A stretch of DNA of 64,000 nt, taken from NCBI RefSeq assembly GCF_003105155.1, contig NZ_QETK01000001.1:186001-250000 (forward strand). The letters are read 5' to 3'. The notes beneath the pieces are model-generated. The model saw only the letters and a list, made by a program, of their open reading frames with translations. It was not told the DNA's origin and made no database searches. The DNA is from Pseudomonas sp. SDI. Lineage in GTDB: Bacteria; Pseudomonadota; Gammaproteobacteria; Pseudomonadales; Pseudomonadaceae. A program made the position numbers and the translations under genes. Below are positions 17,931 to 27,350 of this stretch, in pieces (within the stretch, counting starts at the first letter, position 1; every line of letters starts with the position of its first letter).

Positions 17931-19484
17931 ATGCCCTCGACTGCCCGCTTTCCCCTGCTGCCCTATGTTCTTGCCTGCCTGCTCGGTCTGTTGGCCCTGG
18001 GGGGGCTCTGGTACGGCTTAGGCAAGCCGGTGGTGCTGCCGGACGCTGCCAGCGCCACGCACAAATTGCAGTGTGCTTCGTACACCCCGTTCGCCAAGGA
18101 CCAATCACCGTTCGACCAGCCGTTCACCCTGCGACCGGCGCGGATCGATGCCGACCTGGCCTTGCTGGCGAAACGTTTCGAGTGCATCCGTACCTACTCG
18201 ATGGCCGGCCTGGAAGGTATTCCGGCGGTGGCGCGCAAGTATGGCCTGAAGGTGATGCTCGGGGCCTGGGTCAACGGTAATGCCGTGGACACCGACAAGG
18301 AGGTCAAGGCGCTGATCGCTTCGGCCAATGCCAACCCCGACGTGGTCTCGGCAGTGATCGTCGGCAACGAAACCCTGCTGCGCAAAGAGGTGACCGGGGC
18401 ACGCCTGGCCGAGCTGATCGGCCAGGTCAAGCGCGAGGTGACGGTGCCGGTGACCTACGCCGATGTCTGGGAATTCTGGCTGCAGCACCCGGAAATCGCG
18501 CCGGCCGTGGACTTCCTGACCATTCACCTGCTGCCGTACTGGGAAGACGAGCCCAAGGGCATCAGCGATGCCCTCGCGCATGTGGGCGAGATTCGCCAGG
18601 TGTTCGGCAACCGCTTTGCACCCAAGGACATCCTGATCGGCGAGACCGGCTGGCCGAGCGAAGGTCGCCAGCGCGAGACGGCCGTGCCGAGCCGGGTGAA
18701 CGAGGCGTTGTTCATTCGCGGCTTTGTCGCCATGGCCGAGGAGCATGGCTGGAAGTACAACCTGATCGAGGCGTTCGACCAGCCGTGGAAGCGTGCCAGC
18801 GAAGGTGCGGTGGGCGGTTACTGGGGGCTGTATGACGCCGACCGCCAGGACAAGGGCGTACTCGAAGGGCCGGTGAGCAACCTGCCGTACTGGCCGCAGT
18901 GGCTGGCGGTGAGTGGGCTGGTGTTCTTCGGCACCTTGCTGCTGGCAGGACGGGTGCGCGATGCGCGCGCCGGCTGGCTGTTGCCATTACTGGCGGCGCT
19001 GGGTGCGGCGAGCCTGGGCTTGTGGGGCGAACTGGTACGAGTGAACAGCCGGTTTGTCGGCGAATGGCTCTGGGCGGTGTTGCTGGCAGGCCTGAACCTG
19101 CTGGTGCTAGCCCACGCGGCGCTGGCCCTGGCCGAGCGCCGCGGCTGGCGTGAGCGGGCGTATGCCTGGCTGCAGGCGCGTGCAGGCTGGTGGGTAGCGG
19201 CGGCCGGCTTTGCCGCGGCGGTGAGCATGCTGGCGATGGTCTTCGACCCGCGCTATCGTAGCTTCCCGAGTGCGGCGCTGGTGTTGCCGGCGCTGGTGTA
19301 CCTGTTGCGCCCGGTACGGGTGCCGCGAGCCGAGGTGGCGCTGCTGGCCTTCATCGTCGGTGCCGGAGTGGCGCCGCAACTCTGGCGCGAAGGGCTGGAA
19401 AGCCAGCAGGCCTGGGTGTGGGCCGGAGTGAGCGTGCTGATGGTGGCGGCCCTGTGGCGGTGCCTGCGGGTCAGGGGCCAGTAA
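17931..19484 (+). CDS. Membrane-anchored GH17 beta-1,3-glucan hydrolase/transglycosylase
   Basis: A 517-aa protein. The N-terminus (about 10-30) is a membrane anchor. Residues about 45-310 form a glycoside hydrolase family 17 domain with the acid/base motif GNET (Glu147) and the nucleophile motif GETGWPS (Glu238). The C-terminal 200 residues hold about six to eight membrane helices. This fits the bacterial Glt-type or NdvB-associated beta-glucan transglycosylases of Pseudomonas and relatives, which remodel beta-1,3-glucans, probably on the periplasmic side. No glycosyltransferase family 2 domain is fused here, so it is not NdvB itself. The neighbours give no pathway clue. Confidence 0.85.
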   Translation: MPSTARFPLLPYVLACLLGLLALGGLWYGLGKPVVLPDAASATHKLQCASYTPFAKDQSPFDQPFTLRPARIDADLALLAKRFECIRTYSMAGLEGIPAVARKYGLKVMLGAWVNGNAVDTDKEVKALIASANANPDVVSAVIVGNETLLRKEVTGARLAELIGQVKREVTVPVTYADVWEFWLQHPEIAPAVDFLTIHLLPYWEDEPKGISDALAHVGEIRQVFGNRFAPKDILIGETGWPSEGRQRETAVPSRVNEALFIRGFVAMAEEHGWKYNLIEAFDQPWKRASEGAVGGYWGLYDADRQDKGVLEGPVSNLPYWPQWLAVSGLVFFGTLLLAGRVRDARAGWLLPLLAALGAASLGLWGELVRVNSRFVGEWLWAVLLAGLNLLVLAHAALALAERRGWRERAYAWLQARAGWWVAAAGFAAAVSMLAMVFDPRYRSFPSAALVLPALVYLLRPVRVPRAEVALLAFIVGAGVAPQLWREGLESQQAWVWAGVSVLMVAALWRCLRVRGQ

Positions 19485-19488
19485 CCCC

Positions 19489-19530
19489 AATCACGGGACG
19501 AGCCCGCGCCCACAAAGGCAGCGCCTACAG
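19489..19530. repeat. REP-like element
   Basis: The sequence tcacgggacgagcccgcgcccaca matches the genome's REP core (cgcgggacgagcccgctccca) with one change, followed by a partial gcgcctacagg unit. It lies between the converging GH17 and small membrane protein genes. Confidence 0.6.
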
Positions 19531-19531
19531 G

Positions 19532-19912
19532 TCAAACGCAAATGGCTGTGGAACCGCCCTTGCGCACCAGGCGCAACCCCGCCAGCACCACCGCGAACAC
19601 GGCGATACTCGCCGTGTACAACACCAGCGCCGGGATCCCCACCACCAGCGCCAGTACGGCCACGGCCCAGCCGGCACAGCGTGGCAACACAAACGCCAGC
19701 AGCGCCAGCCCCAACGCCAACCAGGCGATCACCCGGAAATGAATCAGGTAGCCCAGCGTCGAGCGCACGCCGCACTCCCACTGCTGCACCTGCGCGCTGC
19801 ACAGCCCGACCCATTGCGGGTCCTCCATGAACCCATAGCGCACGGCATAACTGGCAGCCAGCCACAGCGGCAGGAATACCAGCAAGGCGATCAGCGGTAA
19901 TCGGCGGGACAT
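19532..19912 (-). CDS. Hypothetical inner-membrane protein
   Basis: A 126-aa protein with a hydrophobic N-terminal helix (about 5-25), a polar loop holding two Cys (CSAQVQQWECGVR, residues about 38-50), then about two to three more membrane helices (54-76 and 82-112) and a basic C-terminus. The pattern suggests the Cys-containing loop is periplasmic and may form a disulfide. No family is recognised with confidence. It is convergent with the GH17 gene. The start ATG at 19912 is the first in frame. Confidence 0.7.
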   Translation of the reverse strand: MSRRLPLIALLVFLPLWLAASYAVRYGFMEDPQWVGLCSAQVQQWECGVRSTLGYLIHFRVIAWLALGLALLAFVLPRCAGWAVAVLALVVGIPALVLYTASIAVFAVVLAGLRLVRKGGSTAICV

Positions 19913-20155
19913 GCACTACTCCACAATCTGAAAAATCGGCGCCCAGCATAATCGCCCAAGCCGTCTATGCAAGGCAAAAGCGCCGGGGCCAGCTACTTTA
20001 AACCGCAGAGAAATGGAACCAATTGTTGCCGCAGCCACGCTCGGCACGGCACCATCTGGGACGATAAATGCCGGAGCGCCAGGCAACTTTGCCGATAAGC
20101 CAAGTGTCCTAGCCTGCGTAACGCCTTTTGCCTTTGCTTATTCCGGGGATCCGTC

Positions 20156-21454
20156 ATGCTTCGATCACTGCGCCTCGCTACCCTGTTGGGTGGCCTCCTG
20201 CTAAGTGCGGCCGCGTCAGCGCGGGACGTCGACGCGGCCACCTACGGTTACCCGCTGACCAACCCATTCGAGGCCACCATCGCCTCTACCCCGCCCGACC
20301 TGCGCCCCGAGCTGCCCAGCGACGAGGATATCAACCAGGCCGACTATCAACTGAACCTGCGCCCGGAACGGGCCTTCACCCTGCCGGACAATTTCTGGCC
20401 GGTGAAGAAGCTGCGCTACCGCCTGGCCCGTCAAGACCATCCGGCACCGCTGATCTTCCTGATTGCCGGCACCGGCGCGCCGTATTCCAGCAGCCTCAAC
20501 GAGTACCTGAAAAAGCTCTACTACAAAGCCGGCTACCACGTGGTGCAGCTGTCGTCGCCGACCAGCTACGACTTCATCAGCGCCGCCTCGCGCTTTGCCA
20601 CCCCCGGGATCAGCAGCGAGGACGCCGAGGACCTGTACCGCGTGATGCAAAGCGTGCGCGCCCAGCACCCGCGCCTGCCGGTCAGCGACTATTACCTCAC
20701 CGGCTACAGCCTCGGTGCACTGAACGCCGCCTTCGTCAGCCACCTCGACGAAACCCGGCGCAGCTTCAATTTCAAGCGCGTGCTGCTGCTCAACCCACCG
20801 GTGAACCTCTACACCTCGATCACCAACCTCGACAAGCTGGTGCAAACCCAGGTCAAGGGCGTCACCAGCAGCACCACGTTCTATGAGCTGGTGCTGAACA
20901 AGCTGACCCGCTACTTCCAGCAGAAAGGTTACGTCGACCTCAACGACGCCCTGCTCTACGACTTCCAGCAGTCGCGCCAGCAGCTGTCCAATGAACAGAT
21001 GGCGATGCTGATCGGCACCTCGTTCCGCTTCTCCTCGGCCGACATCGCGTTCACCTCCGACCTGATCAACCGCCGCGGCCTGATCATTCCGCCGAAGTAC
21101 CCGATCACCGAAGGCAGCAGCCTCACGCCGTTCTTCAAGCGCGCGCTGCAATGCGATTTCGACTGTTACCTCACCGAGCAGGTGATCCCCATGTGGCGCG
21201 CTCGCACCGATGGCGGCAGCCTGCTGCAACTGATCGACCAGGTCAGCCTCTACGCGCTCAAGGACTACCTGCACAAAAGCCCGAAAATCGCCGTGATGCA
21301 CAACGCCGACGACGTCATCCTCGGCCCCGGCGATATCGGCTTCCTGCGTGCCACCTTCGGCGACCGGCTGACCCTGTACCCGCTCGGCGGCCATTGCGGC
21401 AACATCAATTACCGCGTCAACAGCGACGCCATGCTGGAGTTTTTCCGTGGTTAA
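20156..21454 (+). CDS. Exported alpha/beta-hydrolase-fold protein coupled to MlaA
   Basis: A 432-aa protein with a Sec signal peptide (MLRSLRLATLLGGLLLSAAASA). The nucleophile elbow GYSLG (Ser185) follows an FLIAGTGAPY strand-loop that fits an oxyanion region. A late Asp (MHNADDVI) and His (LGGHCGN) complete a plausible Ser-Asp-His triad. It is likely a periplasmic esterase or lipase-like enzyme. The next gene, an MlaA/VacJ homolog, starts with a GTG inside this gene's last codons (8-nt overlap), implying translational coupling and a shared role in outer-membrane lipid handling. Homologs are sometimes misnamed as Ser/Thr kinases; no kinase motif is present. Confidence 0.8.
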   Translation: MLRSLRLATLLGGLLLSAAASARDVDAATYGYPLTNPFEATIASTPPDLRPELPSDEDINQADYQLNLRPERAFTLPDNFWPVKKLRYRLARQDHPAPLIFLIAGTGAPYSSSLNEYLKKLYYKAGYHVVQLSSPTSYDFISAASRFATPGISSEDAEDLYRVMQSVRAQHPRLPVSDYYLTGYSLGALNAAFVSHLDETRRSFNFKRVLLLNPPVNLYTSITNLDKLVQTQVKGVTSSTTFYELVLNKLTRYFQQKGYVDLNDALLYDFQQSRQQLSNEQMAMLIGTSFRFSSADIAFTSDLINRRGLIIPPKYPITEGSSLTPFFKRALQCDFDCYLTEQVIPMWRARTDGGSLLQLIDQVSLYALKDYLHKSPKIAVMHNADDVILGPGDIGFLRATFGDRLTLYPLGGHCGNINYRVNSDAMLEFFRG

Positions 21455-22232
21455 AAAATTCCTCCTGCTGGCGACCCTGCTCGCCAGCGGCCCCTTGCTC
21501 GCCGATGAAACGCCGCCCGCCGCCAGCGCCATCGACACGGACGGTTTCACCGAGCCGCTCAAGGCACTGAAGTTCAACCCGGGCTTGGACCAGCGCGAGT
21601 TCGAGCGCTCGACGCTGAACGCGCTCAACGTCTACGACCCGCTGGAGTCGATGAACCGGCGCATCTATCACTTCAACTACCGCTTCGACCAGTGGCTGTT
21701 CCTGCCGGTGGTCAATGGCTATCGCTACATCACCCCGACCTTGCTGCGCAGCGGCGTCAGCAACTTCTTCAGCAACCTCGGCGATGTGCCGAACCTGTTC
21801 AACAGTTTGTTGCAGCTCAAGGGCAAGCGCTCGATGGAGATCACCGCGCGGCTGTTGCTGAACACCACCATCGGCGTCGCCGGCCTGTGGGACCCGGCGA
21901 CCAAGATGGGCCTGCCGCACCAGAGCGAAGACTTCGGCCAGACCCTGGGCTTCTACGGCGTGCCCGAGGGCCCGTACCTGATGCTGCCGATTCTCGGTCC
22001 GTCGAACCTGCGCGATACCGGCGGCCTGGCGGTGGACTACAGCGCCGAGAACTGGATCAACTTCCTCAACGTTGCCGAGGTCAGCGCCAACCACCCGGAA
22101 GTCTGGATACTGCGCGCTATCGACAAGCGTTACACCACCCGCTTCCGCTACGGGCAGACGAACTCGCCGTTCGAGTATGAAAAGGTCCGTTACGTGTACA
22201 CCGCGGCGCGCAAGCTGCAGATCGCCGAGTAA
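21447..22232 (+). CDS. mlaA: MlaA (VacJ) family outer-membrane lipid asymmetry protein, no visible lipobox
   Basis: A 261-aa MlaA/VacJ homolog with GTG start overlapping the upstream gene. Family motifs are clear: YDPLESMNRRIYHFNYRFDQ, the NFFSNLGDVPN segment, LLNTTIGVAGLWDPATKMG, and the EDFGQTLGFYGVPEGPYLMLPILGPSNLRD block. MlaA removes mislocalised phospholipids from the outer leaflet together with the Mla system. The signal peptide ends GPLLA-DE with no Cys nearby, so lipidation as in E. coli MlaA is not predicted. No other mla genes are in the window, so it is a stand-alone copy paired with the hydrolase. Confidence 0.92.
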   Translation: MVKKFLLLATLLASGPLLADETPPAASAIDTDGFTEPLKALKFNPGLDQREFERSTLNALNVYDPLESMNRRIYHFNYRFDQWLFLPVVNGYRYITPTLLRSGVSNFFSNLGDVPNLFNSLLQLKGKRSMEITARLLLNTTIGVAGLWDPATKMGLPHQSEDFGQTLGFYGVPEGPYLMLPILGPSNLRDTGGLAVDYSAENWINFLNVAEVSANHPEVWILRAIDKRYTTRFRYGQTNSPFEYEKVRYVYTAARKLQIAE

Positions 22233-22238
22233 GCGCGC

Positions 22239-23402
22239 TCAAGCTGGCGCGGGCAGGCCGAGGAACTGGCAGAGCTGTTCGCGCTTGGCCAGGGCATCGC
22301 GCCGGCCCAACTCGATCAGCTCGCTGCAATAGCCGGCTTCGAACAGCAGGTAGCTGAGCACGCCGGCGCCGCTGGTCTTGGTCGCCCCCGGCCCGCGCAG
22401 GAATACCCGCAGCGCCGCCGGCAGTTCGCGGCGGTGGCGGGCGGCGATTTCGTCCAGCGGCTGGCTGGGCGCTACCACCAGCACCTCCACCGGGGCCATG
22501 CCCAGGCGCCGCTTGTTCAGATCGGCTGGCAGCAGATGACTGAGGTAATTGAGCCGTTGCAGCAGCTCCAGGTCGTCTTCCAGGCTGTCGATGAAGGTGC
22601 TGTTGAGCAGGTGCCCGCCGATCTGTGCAAGGCTGGGCTGCACGCCGCTGAAAATCCGTTGCTGTCCATCACCCGGCGCCGGCTGGTGCGGGTTGCCACT
22701 GACCCCGACCACCAGCACCCGGCTCGCACCCAGGTGCAACGCCGGGCTGATCGGTGCCGACTGGCGTACCGCGCCGTCGCCGTAGTACTCCTGGCCGAGC
22801 TTGATCGGCGCAAACAGCAGCGGAATCGCCGAGCTGGCCAGCAGGTGCTCGACGCTCAGCCGGGTGGGCATGCCGATACGCCGGTGGCGCAGCCAGGGGT
22901 CGATGGCGCCCTTGCCCTGATAGAAGGTCACGGCCTGGCCGGATTCGTAGCCGAAGGCGGTCACTGCCACGGCGCGCAGTTGCTGTTGTTCGATGGCATG
23001 GCCGATGCCGTCGAGATCGAGGTGGTCGTTGAGCAGTGTGCGCAGTGGCGAGCTGTCGAGCAGGGCCACCGGCGCCTGGGCACCGAGGCCGAGCAGGCTA
23101 TGGCCGACGAAGCGGCTGGCCTGGCGGATCACCCCGGGCCAGTCGCTGCGCAGCACCTGGTGGCTGCGAAAGCCCTGCCAGAAGGCCGTGAGGCGGCGGA
23201 TGGCCTCGGGAAAATGCAGGGCACCGCTGGCCAGGGTGACGGCGTTGATCGCGCCGGCGGAGGTGCCGACGATGACCGGAAACGGGTTGGCGGCGCCAGG
23301 CGGCAGCAGATCGGCGATGCCGGCCAGCACGCCGACCTGATAGGCGGCACGGGCGCCGCCGCCGGAGAGGATCAGGCCGGTGATGGGTGGGGCTGCTGGC
23401 AT
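22239..23402 (-). CDS. Patatin-like phospholipase family protein
   Basis: A 387-aa patatin-domain protein. The glycine-rich oxyanion motif SGGGARAAYQVG (residues 13-24), the nucleophile GTSAG (Ser48) and the DGA dyad Asp (Asp209, in YYGDGAV) are all intact, so a Ser-Asp lipid acyl hydrolase is expected. There is no signal peptide and no POTRA or beta-barrel domain, so it is not a PlpD/type Vd autotransporter. The C-terminal about 120 residues are helical and contain a conserved-looking region after the catalytic domain. It converges with mlaA with a 6-nt gap, in a neighbourhood rich in lipid genes. Confidence 0.9.
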   Translation of the reverse strand: MPAAPPITGLILSGGGARAAYQVGVLAGIADLLPPGAANPFPVIVGTSAGAINAVTLASGALHFPEAIRRLTAFWQGFRSHQVLRSDWPGVIRQASRFVGHSLLGLGAQAPVALLDSSPLRTLLNDHLDLDGIGHAIEQQQLRAVAVTAFGYESGQAVTFYQGKGAIDPWLRHRRIGMPTRLSVEHLLASSAIPLLFAPIKLGQEYYGDGAVRQSAPISPALHLGASRVLVVGVSGNPHQPAPGDGQQRIFSGVQPSLAQIGGHLLNSTFIDSLEDDLELLQRLNYLSHLLPADLNKRRLGMAPVEVLVVAPSQPLDEIAARHRRELPAALRVFLRGPGATKTSGAGVLSYLLFEAGYCSELIELGRRDALAKREQLCQFLGLPAPA

Positions 23403-23434
23403 TGCGATCCTCCCTGGGTGTTGGTGGTGCGGCT

Positions 23435-23459
23435 ATCGCGACCCGACGCGTCCCGCGAT
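23435..23459. repeat. REP-like palindrome (variant core)
   Basis: An imperfect palindrome with atcgcg and cgcgat ends around acccgacgcgtcc. The same variant, in the opposite orientation, is at 27181-27205. Confidence 0.55.
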
Positions 23460-23466
23460 GGCGTCC

Positions 23467-24396
23467 TCAGCGTTTTTCGTAAAGCCGCGGCGCCCCCGGC
23501 GGACGCGACTTGAAACGCCGATGCGCCCACAGGTACTGCGCCGGGCAGGCGCGCAAGGCGGTTTCGATCCAGCGGTTGATCCGCAGGCAGTCGGCTTCTT
23601 CGGTCGCCCCCGGGAAGTCCTCCAGCGGTGCATGGATCACCAGACGATAACCGCTGCCATCGGCCAGCCGCTCCTGGGTGAACGGGATCACCCGCGCCTT
23701 GCCCAGCCGGGCAAACTTGGTGGTCGCGGTTACCGTGGCCGCCTCGATGCCGAACAACGGCACAAACAAGCTCTGTTTGGCGCCGTAGTCCTGGTCTGGC
23801 GCATACCAGATGGCCCGACCGGAACGCAGCAGCTTGAGCATGCCTCGCACGTCCTCGCGCTCCACCGCCAGCGAATCGAGGTTGTGCCGCTCGCGGCCAC
23901 GCCGCTGGACATAGTCGAACAGCGGGTTCTTGTGCTCGCGGTACATGCCGTCGATGGTGTGCTCCTGGCCGAGCAACGCTGCGCCGATTTCCAGCGTGGT
24001 GAAATGCAGGGCCATCAGGATGGCACCCTGGCCATCACGCTGCGCCGCCTGCAGATGCTCCAGACCCTCGATGTGTGCCAGGCGCGCCAATCGGGCCTTT
24101 GGCCACCACCAGCTCATGGCCATTTCGAAGAAGGCGATGCCGGTGGAGGCGAAGTTTTCCTTCAGCAAACGGGTCCGCTCGACGGACGGTAATGCCGGGA
24201 AGCAAAGCTCCAGGTTGCGCGCCGCAATATAGCGGCGTTCGCCGGCAACCCGGTACATCAGCGCACCGAGGGCACGGCCGAGCACCAGCAAAGCCCGGTA
24301 CGGCAGCTGCACGATCAGCCACAGCAGGCCCAGCCCCAGCCACAGCGGCCAGAAACGCGGGTGTAGAAAGTACGGACGAAAACGCGGGCGATCCAT
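23467..24396 (-). CDS. lpxL: Lipid A biosynthesis (lauroyl-type) acyltransferase, LpxL/HtrB family
   Basis: A 309-aa inner-membrane acyltransferase. One N-terminal membrane segment (about 15-50) is followed by the HX4[D/E] catalytic motif HFTTLE (131-136), a [10 protein letters not shown] segment, and the WYAPDQDYG substrate region. This enzyme family transfers secondary acyl chains to Kdo-lipid A precursors. The exact chain specificity (LpxL1/L2 versus LpxM) cannot be told from sequence alone. It is divergent from minC, the usual Pseudomonas arrangement. Confidence 0.9.
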   Translation of the reverse strand: MDRPRFRPYFLHPRFWPLWLGLGLLWLIVQLPYRALLVLGRALGALMYRVAGERRYIAARNLELCFPALPSVERTRLLKENFASTGIAFFEMAMSWWWPKARLARLAHIEGLEHLQAAQRDGQGAILMALHFTTLEIGAALLGQEHTIDGMYREHKNPLFDYVQRRGRERHNLDSLAVEREDVRGMLKLLRSGRAIWYAPDQDYGAKQSLFVPLFGIEAATVTATTKFARLGKARVIPFTQERLADGSGYRLVIHAPLEDFPGATEEADCLRINRWIETALRACPAQYLWAHRRFKSRPPGAPRLYEKR

Positions 24397-24507
24397 TCAA
24401 GATTCCGGAAAGACAATGGCCGCGCATTCTACAACGGTTCGGTGCGGGTTGCGGCTAACCGGCGTTCTCGTTATAAGTCTGGGCACTTTTTCGTAACAAG
24501 CCGCCCG

Positions 24508-25266
24508 ATGCAGACCATGAGCCAAACCCAGACGCCAGACCAAGAACCCGTGTTCCAGCTCAAGGGCAGCATGCTCGCCATCACCGTGCTGGAACTTGCG
24601 CAGAACAACCTCGAAGGCCTCGATCGACAGCTGGCGACCAAGGTTGCCCAAGCGCCGAATTTCTTCAGCAATACCCCGCTGGTACTGGCGCTGGACAAAC
24701 TCCCGGCCGGCGAAGGCGCGATCGACCTGCCGGGGCTGATGCGCGTCTGCCGCCATCACGGCCTGCGCACCCTGGCGATCCGCGCCAGCCGCATCGAGGA
24801 CATTGCTGCCGCCATCGCCATCGACCTGCCGGTGCTGCCGCCGTCCGGCGCCCGCGAGCGGCCGCTGGAGCCGGAGCCCGAGGTGAAGAAGCCTGAGCCG
24901 GCGCCTACCCCGCCGCCGCCACCGGAACCGACCATCAAGCCGACCAAGATCATCACCACGCCGGTCCGTGGCGGCCAGCAGATCTACGCCCAGGGTGGCG
25001 ATCTGGTGGTGATCGCCTCGGTCAGCCCGGGTGCGGAACTTCTCGCCGATGGCAACATCCATGTCTACGGCGCGATGCGCGGCCGCGCGCTGGCCGGGAT
25101 CAAGGGCAACACCAAGGCGCGGATCTTTTGCCAGCAGATGACCGCCGAACTGGTTTCGATTGCCGGGCAATACAAGGTGTCCGAAGATCTGCGCCGCGAT
25201 CCGCTGTGGGGCGCCGGGGTGCAGGTCAGCCTGTCCGGTGACGTGTTGAACATCACACGTCTTTAA
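24508..25266 (+). CDS. minC: Septum site-determining protein MinC
   Basis: A 252-aa division inhibitor that blocks FtsZ assembly away from midcell. The N-terminal MinC domain (about 10-110) opens [18 protein letters not shown] proline- and glutamate-rich linker (about 118-155, with a PPPPPEP run) precedes the C-terminal MinD-binding beta-helix domain ([18 protein letters not shown], then [21 protein letters not shown]). ATG codons at 24508 and 24517 are both plausible starts; the open frame also extends upstream, but that part lacks MinC similarity. minD follows 96 nt downstream and minE 3 nt after minD. Confidence 0.95.
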   Translation: MQTMSQTQTPDQEPVFQLKGSMLAITVLELAQNNLEGLDRQLATKVAQAPNFFSNTPLVLALDKLPAGEGAIDLPGLMRVCRHHGLRTLAIRASRIEDIAAAIAIDLPVLPPSGARERPLEPEPEVKKPEPAPTPPPPPEPTIKPTKIITTPVRGGQQIYAQGGDLVVIASVSPGAELLADGNIHVYGAMRGRALAGIKGNTKARIFCQQMTAELVSIAGQYKVSEDLRRDPLWGAGVQVSLSGDVLNITRL

Positions 25267-25362
25267 CGGATACTGCCGCCATTTTCCGCGCAACTTTTCC
25301 ATATGTTGCCGTGTTTGTATTTTTTGGGACGTGAAGTCCTTTTTCTTTAGGGGTGATACACC

Positions 25363-26175
25363 TTGGCCAAGATTCTCGTGGTTACATCCGGCAAGGGTGG
25401 TGTGGGTAAGACCACCACCAGCGCCGCTATCGGTACCGGCCTCGCACTGCGTGGCCACAAGACGGTCATCGTCGACTTCGACGTCGGCCTGCGTAACCTC
25501 GACCTGATCATGGGCTGCGAACGCCGCGTGGTGTACGACTTCGTCAACGTGGTCAACGGCGAAGCCAACCTGCAACAGGCCCTGATCAAGGACAAGCGCC
25601 TTGAGAACCTGTTCGTACTGGCCGCCAGCCAGACCCGTGACAAGGACGCGCTGACCCAGGAAGGCGTGGAAAAGGTCCTGATGGAACTGAAGGAAAACTT
25701 CGACTACGTGGTCTGCGACTCGCCGGCCGGTATCGAGAAGGGTGCCCACCTGGCGATGTACTTCGCCGACGAAGCCATCGTCGTGACCAACCCGGAAGTT
25801 TCCTCGGTACGTGACTCGGACCGCATGCTCGGCCTGCTGGCGAGCAAATCGCGCCGCGCCGAACGCAACGAAGACCCAATCAAGGAACACCTGCTGATCA
25901 CCCGCTACCATCCAGAGCGTGTGAGCAAGGGCGAGATGCTTGGCGTCGAAGACGTCAAGGAAATCCTCTCGGTCGCGCTGCTGGGCGTGATCCCGGAATC
26001 CCAGGCGGTGCTCAAGGCATCCAACCAGGGCGTCCCGGTAATTCTCGACGACCAGAGCGATGCAGGTCAGGCCTACAGCGATACCGTTGACCGCCTGCTG
26101 GGCAAAACCGTGGAACATCGGTTCCTCGACGTACAGAAGAAGGGATTCTTCGAGCGCCTGTTTGGAGGCAACTAA
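25363..26175 (+). CDS. minD: Septum site-determining ATPase MinD
   Basis: A 270-aa ParA/MinD ATPase. The deviant Walker A KGGVGKTT (residues 11-18, with the signature Lys11) and switch-region CDSPAGIEKGAH are present. The C-terminal amphipathic membrane-targeting helix (KKGFFERLFGGN) is intact. Translation starts at TTG (25363) after a clear aggggtga ribosome binding site; no ATG fits the N-terminus MAKILVVTSGKGG. With MinC it forms the membrane-bound inhibitor of FtsZ, and MinE drives its oscillation. Confidence 0.97.
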   Translation: MAKILVVTSGKGGVGKTTTSAAIGTGLALRGHKTVIVDFDVGLRNLDLIMGCERRVVYDFVNVVNGEANLQQALIKDKRLENLFVLAASQTRDKDALTQEGVEKVLMELKENFDYVVCDSPAGIEKGAHLAMYFADEAIVVTNPEVSSVRDSDRMLGLLASKSRRAERNEDPIKEHLLITRYHPERVSKGEMLGVEDVKEILSVALLGVIPESQAVLKASNQGVPVILDDQSDAGQAYSDTVDRLLGKTVEHRFLDVQKKGFFERLFGGN

Positions 26176-26178
26176 CAA

Positions 26179-26433
26179 ATGAACCTTTTTGACTTCTTTC
26201 GTGCCAGCAAAAAAGTAAGCACCGCCTCGGTCGCGAAAGAGCGTCTACAGATCATCGTGGCGCACGAGCGCGGTCAGCGTAGCACCCCGGACTACCTGCC
26301 GGCCCTGCAGAAAGAGCTGGTCGAGGTGATCCGCAAGTACGTGAACATCGGCAACGATGATGTGCAGGTCGCGCTGGAAAACCAGGGCAGCTGCTCGATC
26401 CTGGAACTGAACATCACCCTGCCCGATCGTTGA
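26179..26433 (+). CDS. minE: Cell division topological specificity factor MinE
   Basis: An 84-aa MinE. The N-terminal membrane/MinD-binding segment ([31 protein letters not shown]) and the C-terminal topological specificity domain are present in full. It starts 3 nt after the minD stop and is translated from the same transcript. It stimulates MinD ATPase and sets pole-to-pole oscillation. Confidence 0.97.
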   Translation: MNLFDFFRASKKVSTASVAKERLQIIVAHERGQRSTPDYLPALQKELVEVIRKYVNIGNDDVQVALENQGSCSILELNITLPDR

Positions 26434-26528
26434 TCGACGCATTCGGGTAACCAGCCACGGCGGCGGCCGGGCTCGGGCTTCATGGCCCGGGTTCGACCGT
26501 CGCCGTTGGCGTTTGCAGAGAACACGCA

Positions 26529-27164
26529 ATGCCGCTGTCGAACGTTCACATCCTGCATGAGGATGCCGCTGTGCTGGTGGTCAACAAGCCCACCCTGCTG
26601 CTGTCCGTGCCCGGCCGGGCCGAGGACAACAAGGACTGCCTGATCACCCGCCTGCAGGAAAACGGCTACCCCGATGCCCTGATCGTCCATCGCCTGGACT
26701 GGGAAACCTCGGGGATCATCCTGCTGGCCCGCGATGCCGACAGTCATCGCGAGCTGTCGCGGCAGTTCCATGACCGCGAAACCGAAAAAGCCTACACCGC
26801 GCTGTGCTGGGGCCAACCGGAACTGGACAGCGGCAGTATCGACCTGCCGCTGCGCTATGACCCGCCGACCAAGCCGCGGCATGTGGTGGACCATGAGCAG
26901 GGCAAGCATGCGCTGACCTTCTGGCGCATCGTCGAGCGCTGCGGCGATTACTGCCGGGTGGAACTGACGCCGATTACCGGGCGCTCGCATCAGTTGCGCG
27001 TGCACATGCTGTCGATCGGCCATCCGCTGCTGGGGGATCGCTTGTATGCGTACCCCGAGGCACTGGCGGCCCATGAGCGGCTATGCCTGCATGCGAGCAT
27101 GCTCAGCTTTACCCATCCGGTGAGTGGCGAGCGGCTGCGCTTCGAGTGTCCGGCACCGTTCTAG
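26529..27164 (+). CDS. rluA: Pseudouridine synthase RluA family
   Basis: A 211-aa RluA-type enzyme that lacks the N-terminal S4 domain, as in RluA itself, which modifies 23S rRNA U746 and U32 of some tRNAs. The catalytic motif HRLDWETSGI carries the nucleophile Asp57. The TPITGRSHQLRVHM and HPLLGDRLY motifs complete the family signature. It follows minE on the same strand with a gap of about 95 nt, a conserved Pseudomonas arrangement, so it may be read from the min transcript. Confidence 0.92.
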   Translation: MPLSNVHILHEDAAVLVVNKPTLLLSVPGRAEDNKDCLITRLQENGYPDALIVHRLDWETSGIILLARDADSHRELSRQFHDRETEKAYTALCWGQPELDSGSIDLPLRYDPPTKPRHVVDHEQGKHALTFWRIVERCGDYCRVELTPITGRSHQLRVHMLSIGHPLLGDRLYAYPEALAAHERLCLHASMLSFTHPVSGERLRFECPAPF

Positions 27165-27180
27165 GCTGAAGATCAAAGGC

Positions 27181-27205
27181 ATCGCGGGACGCGTCGGATC
27201 GCGAT
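27181..27205. repeat. REP-like palindrome (variant core)
   Basis: The sequence atcgcgggacgcgtcgg followed by atcgcgat is the reverse complement, nearly exact, of the element at 23435-23459. It lies between rluA and apeB. Confidence 0.55.
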
Positions 27206-27350
27206 GCTTTTCAACTACCGCACAGACCAATCCCACAAACTCCTACATACAGAAGTGAAATCTTTGTAGGAAGGCTCTGCCACGCATCCCCGGCGTCACA
27301 AACCGGCGACCATACGTTAAACTCCGCGCCACAGCTGTCTGGAGTGACTT

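Noticed and set aside
20156..21454. Serine/threonine kinase
   Set aside because: Homologs carry this name, but there are no kinase motifs; a GYSLG elbow and a late Asp and His fit an alpha/beta hydrolase.
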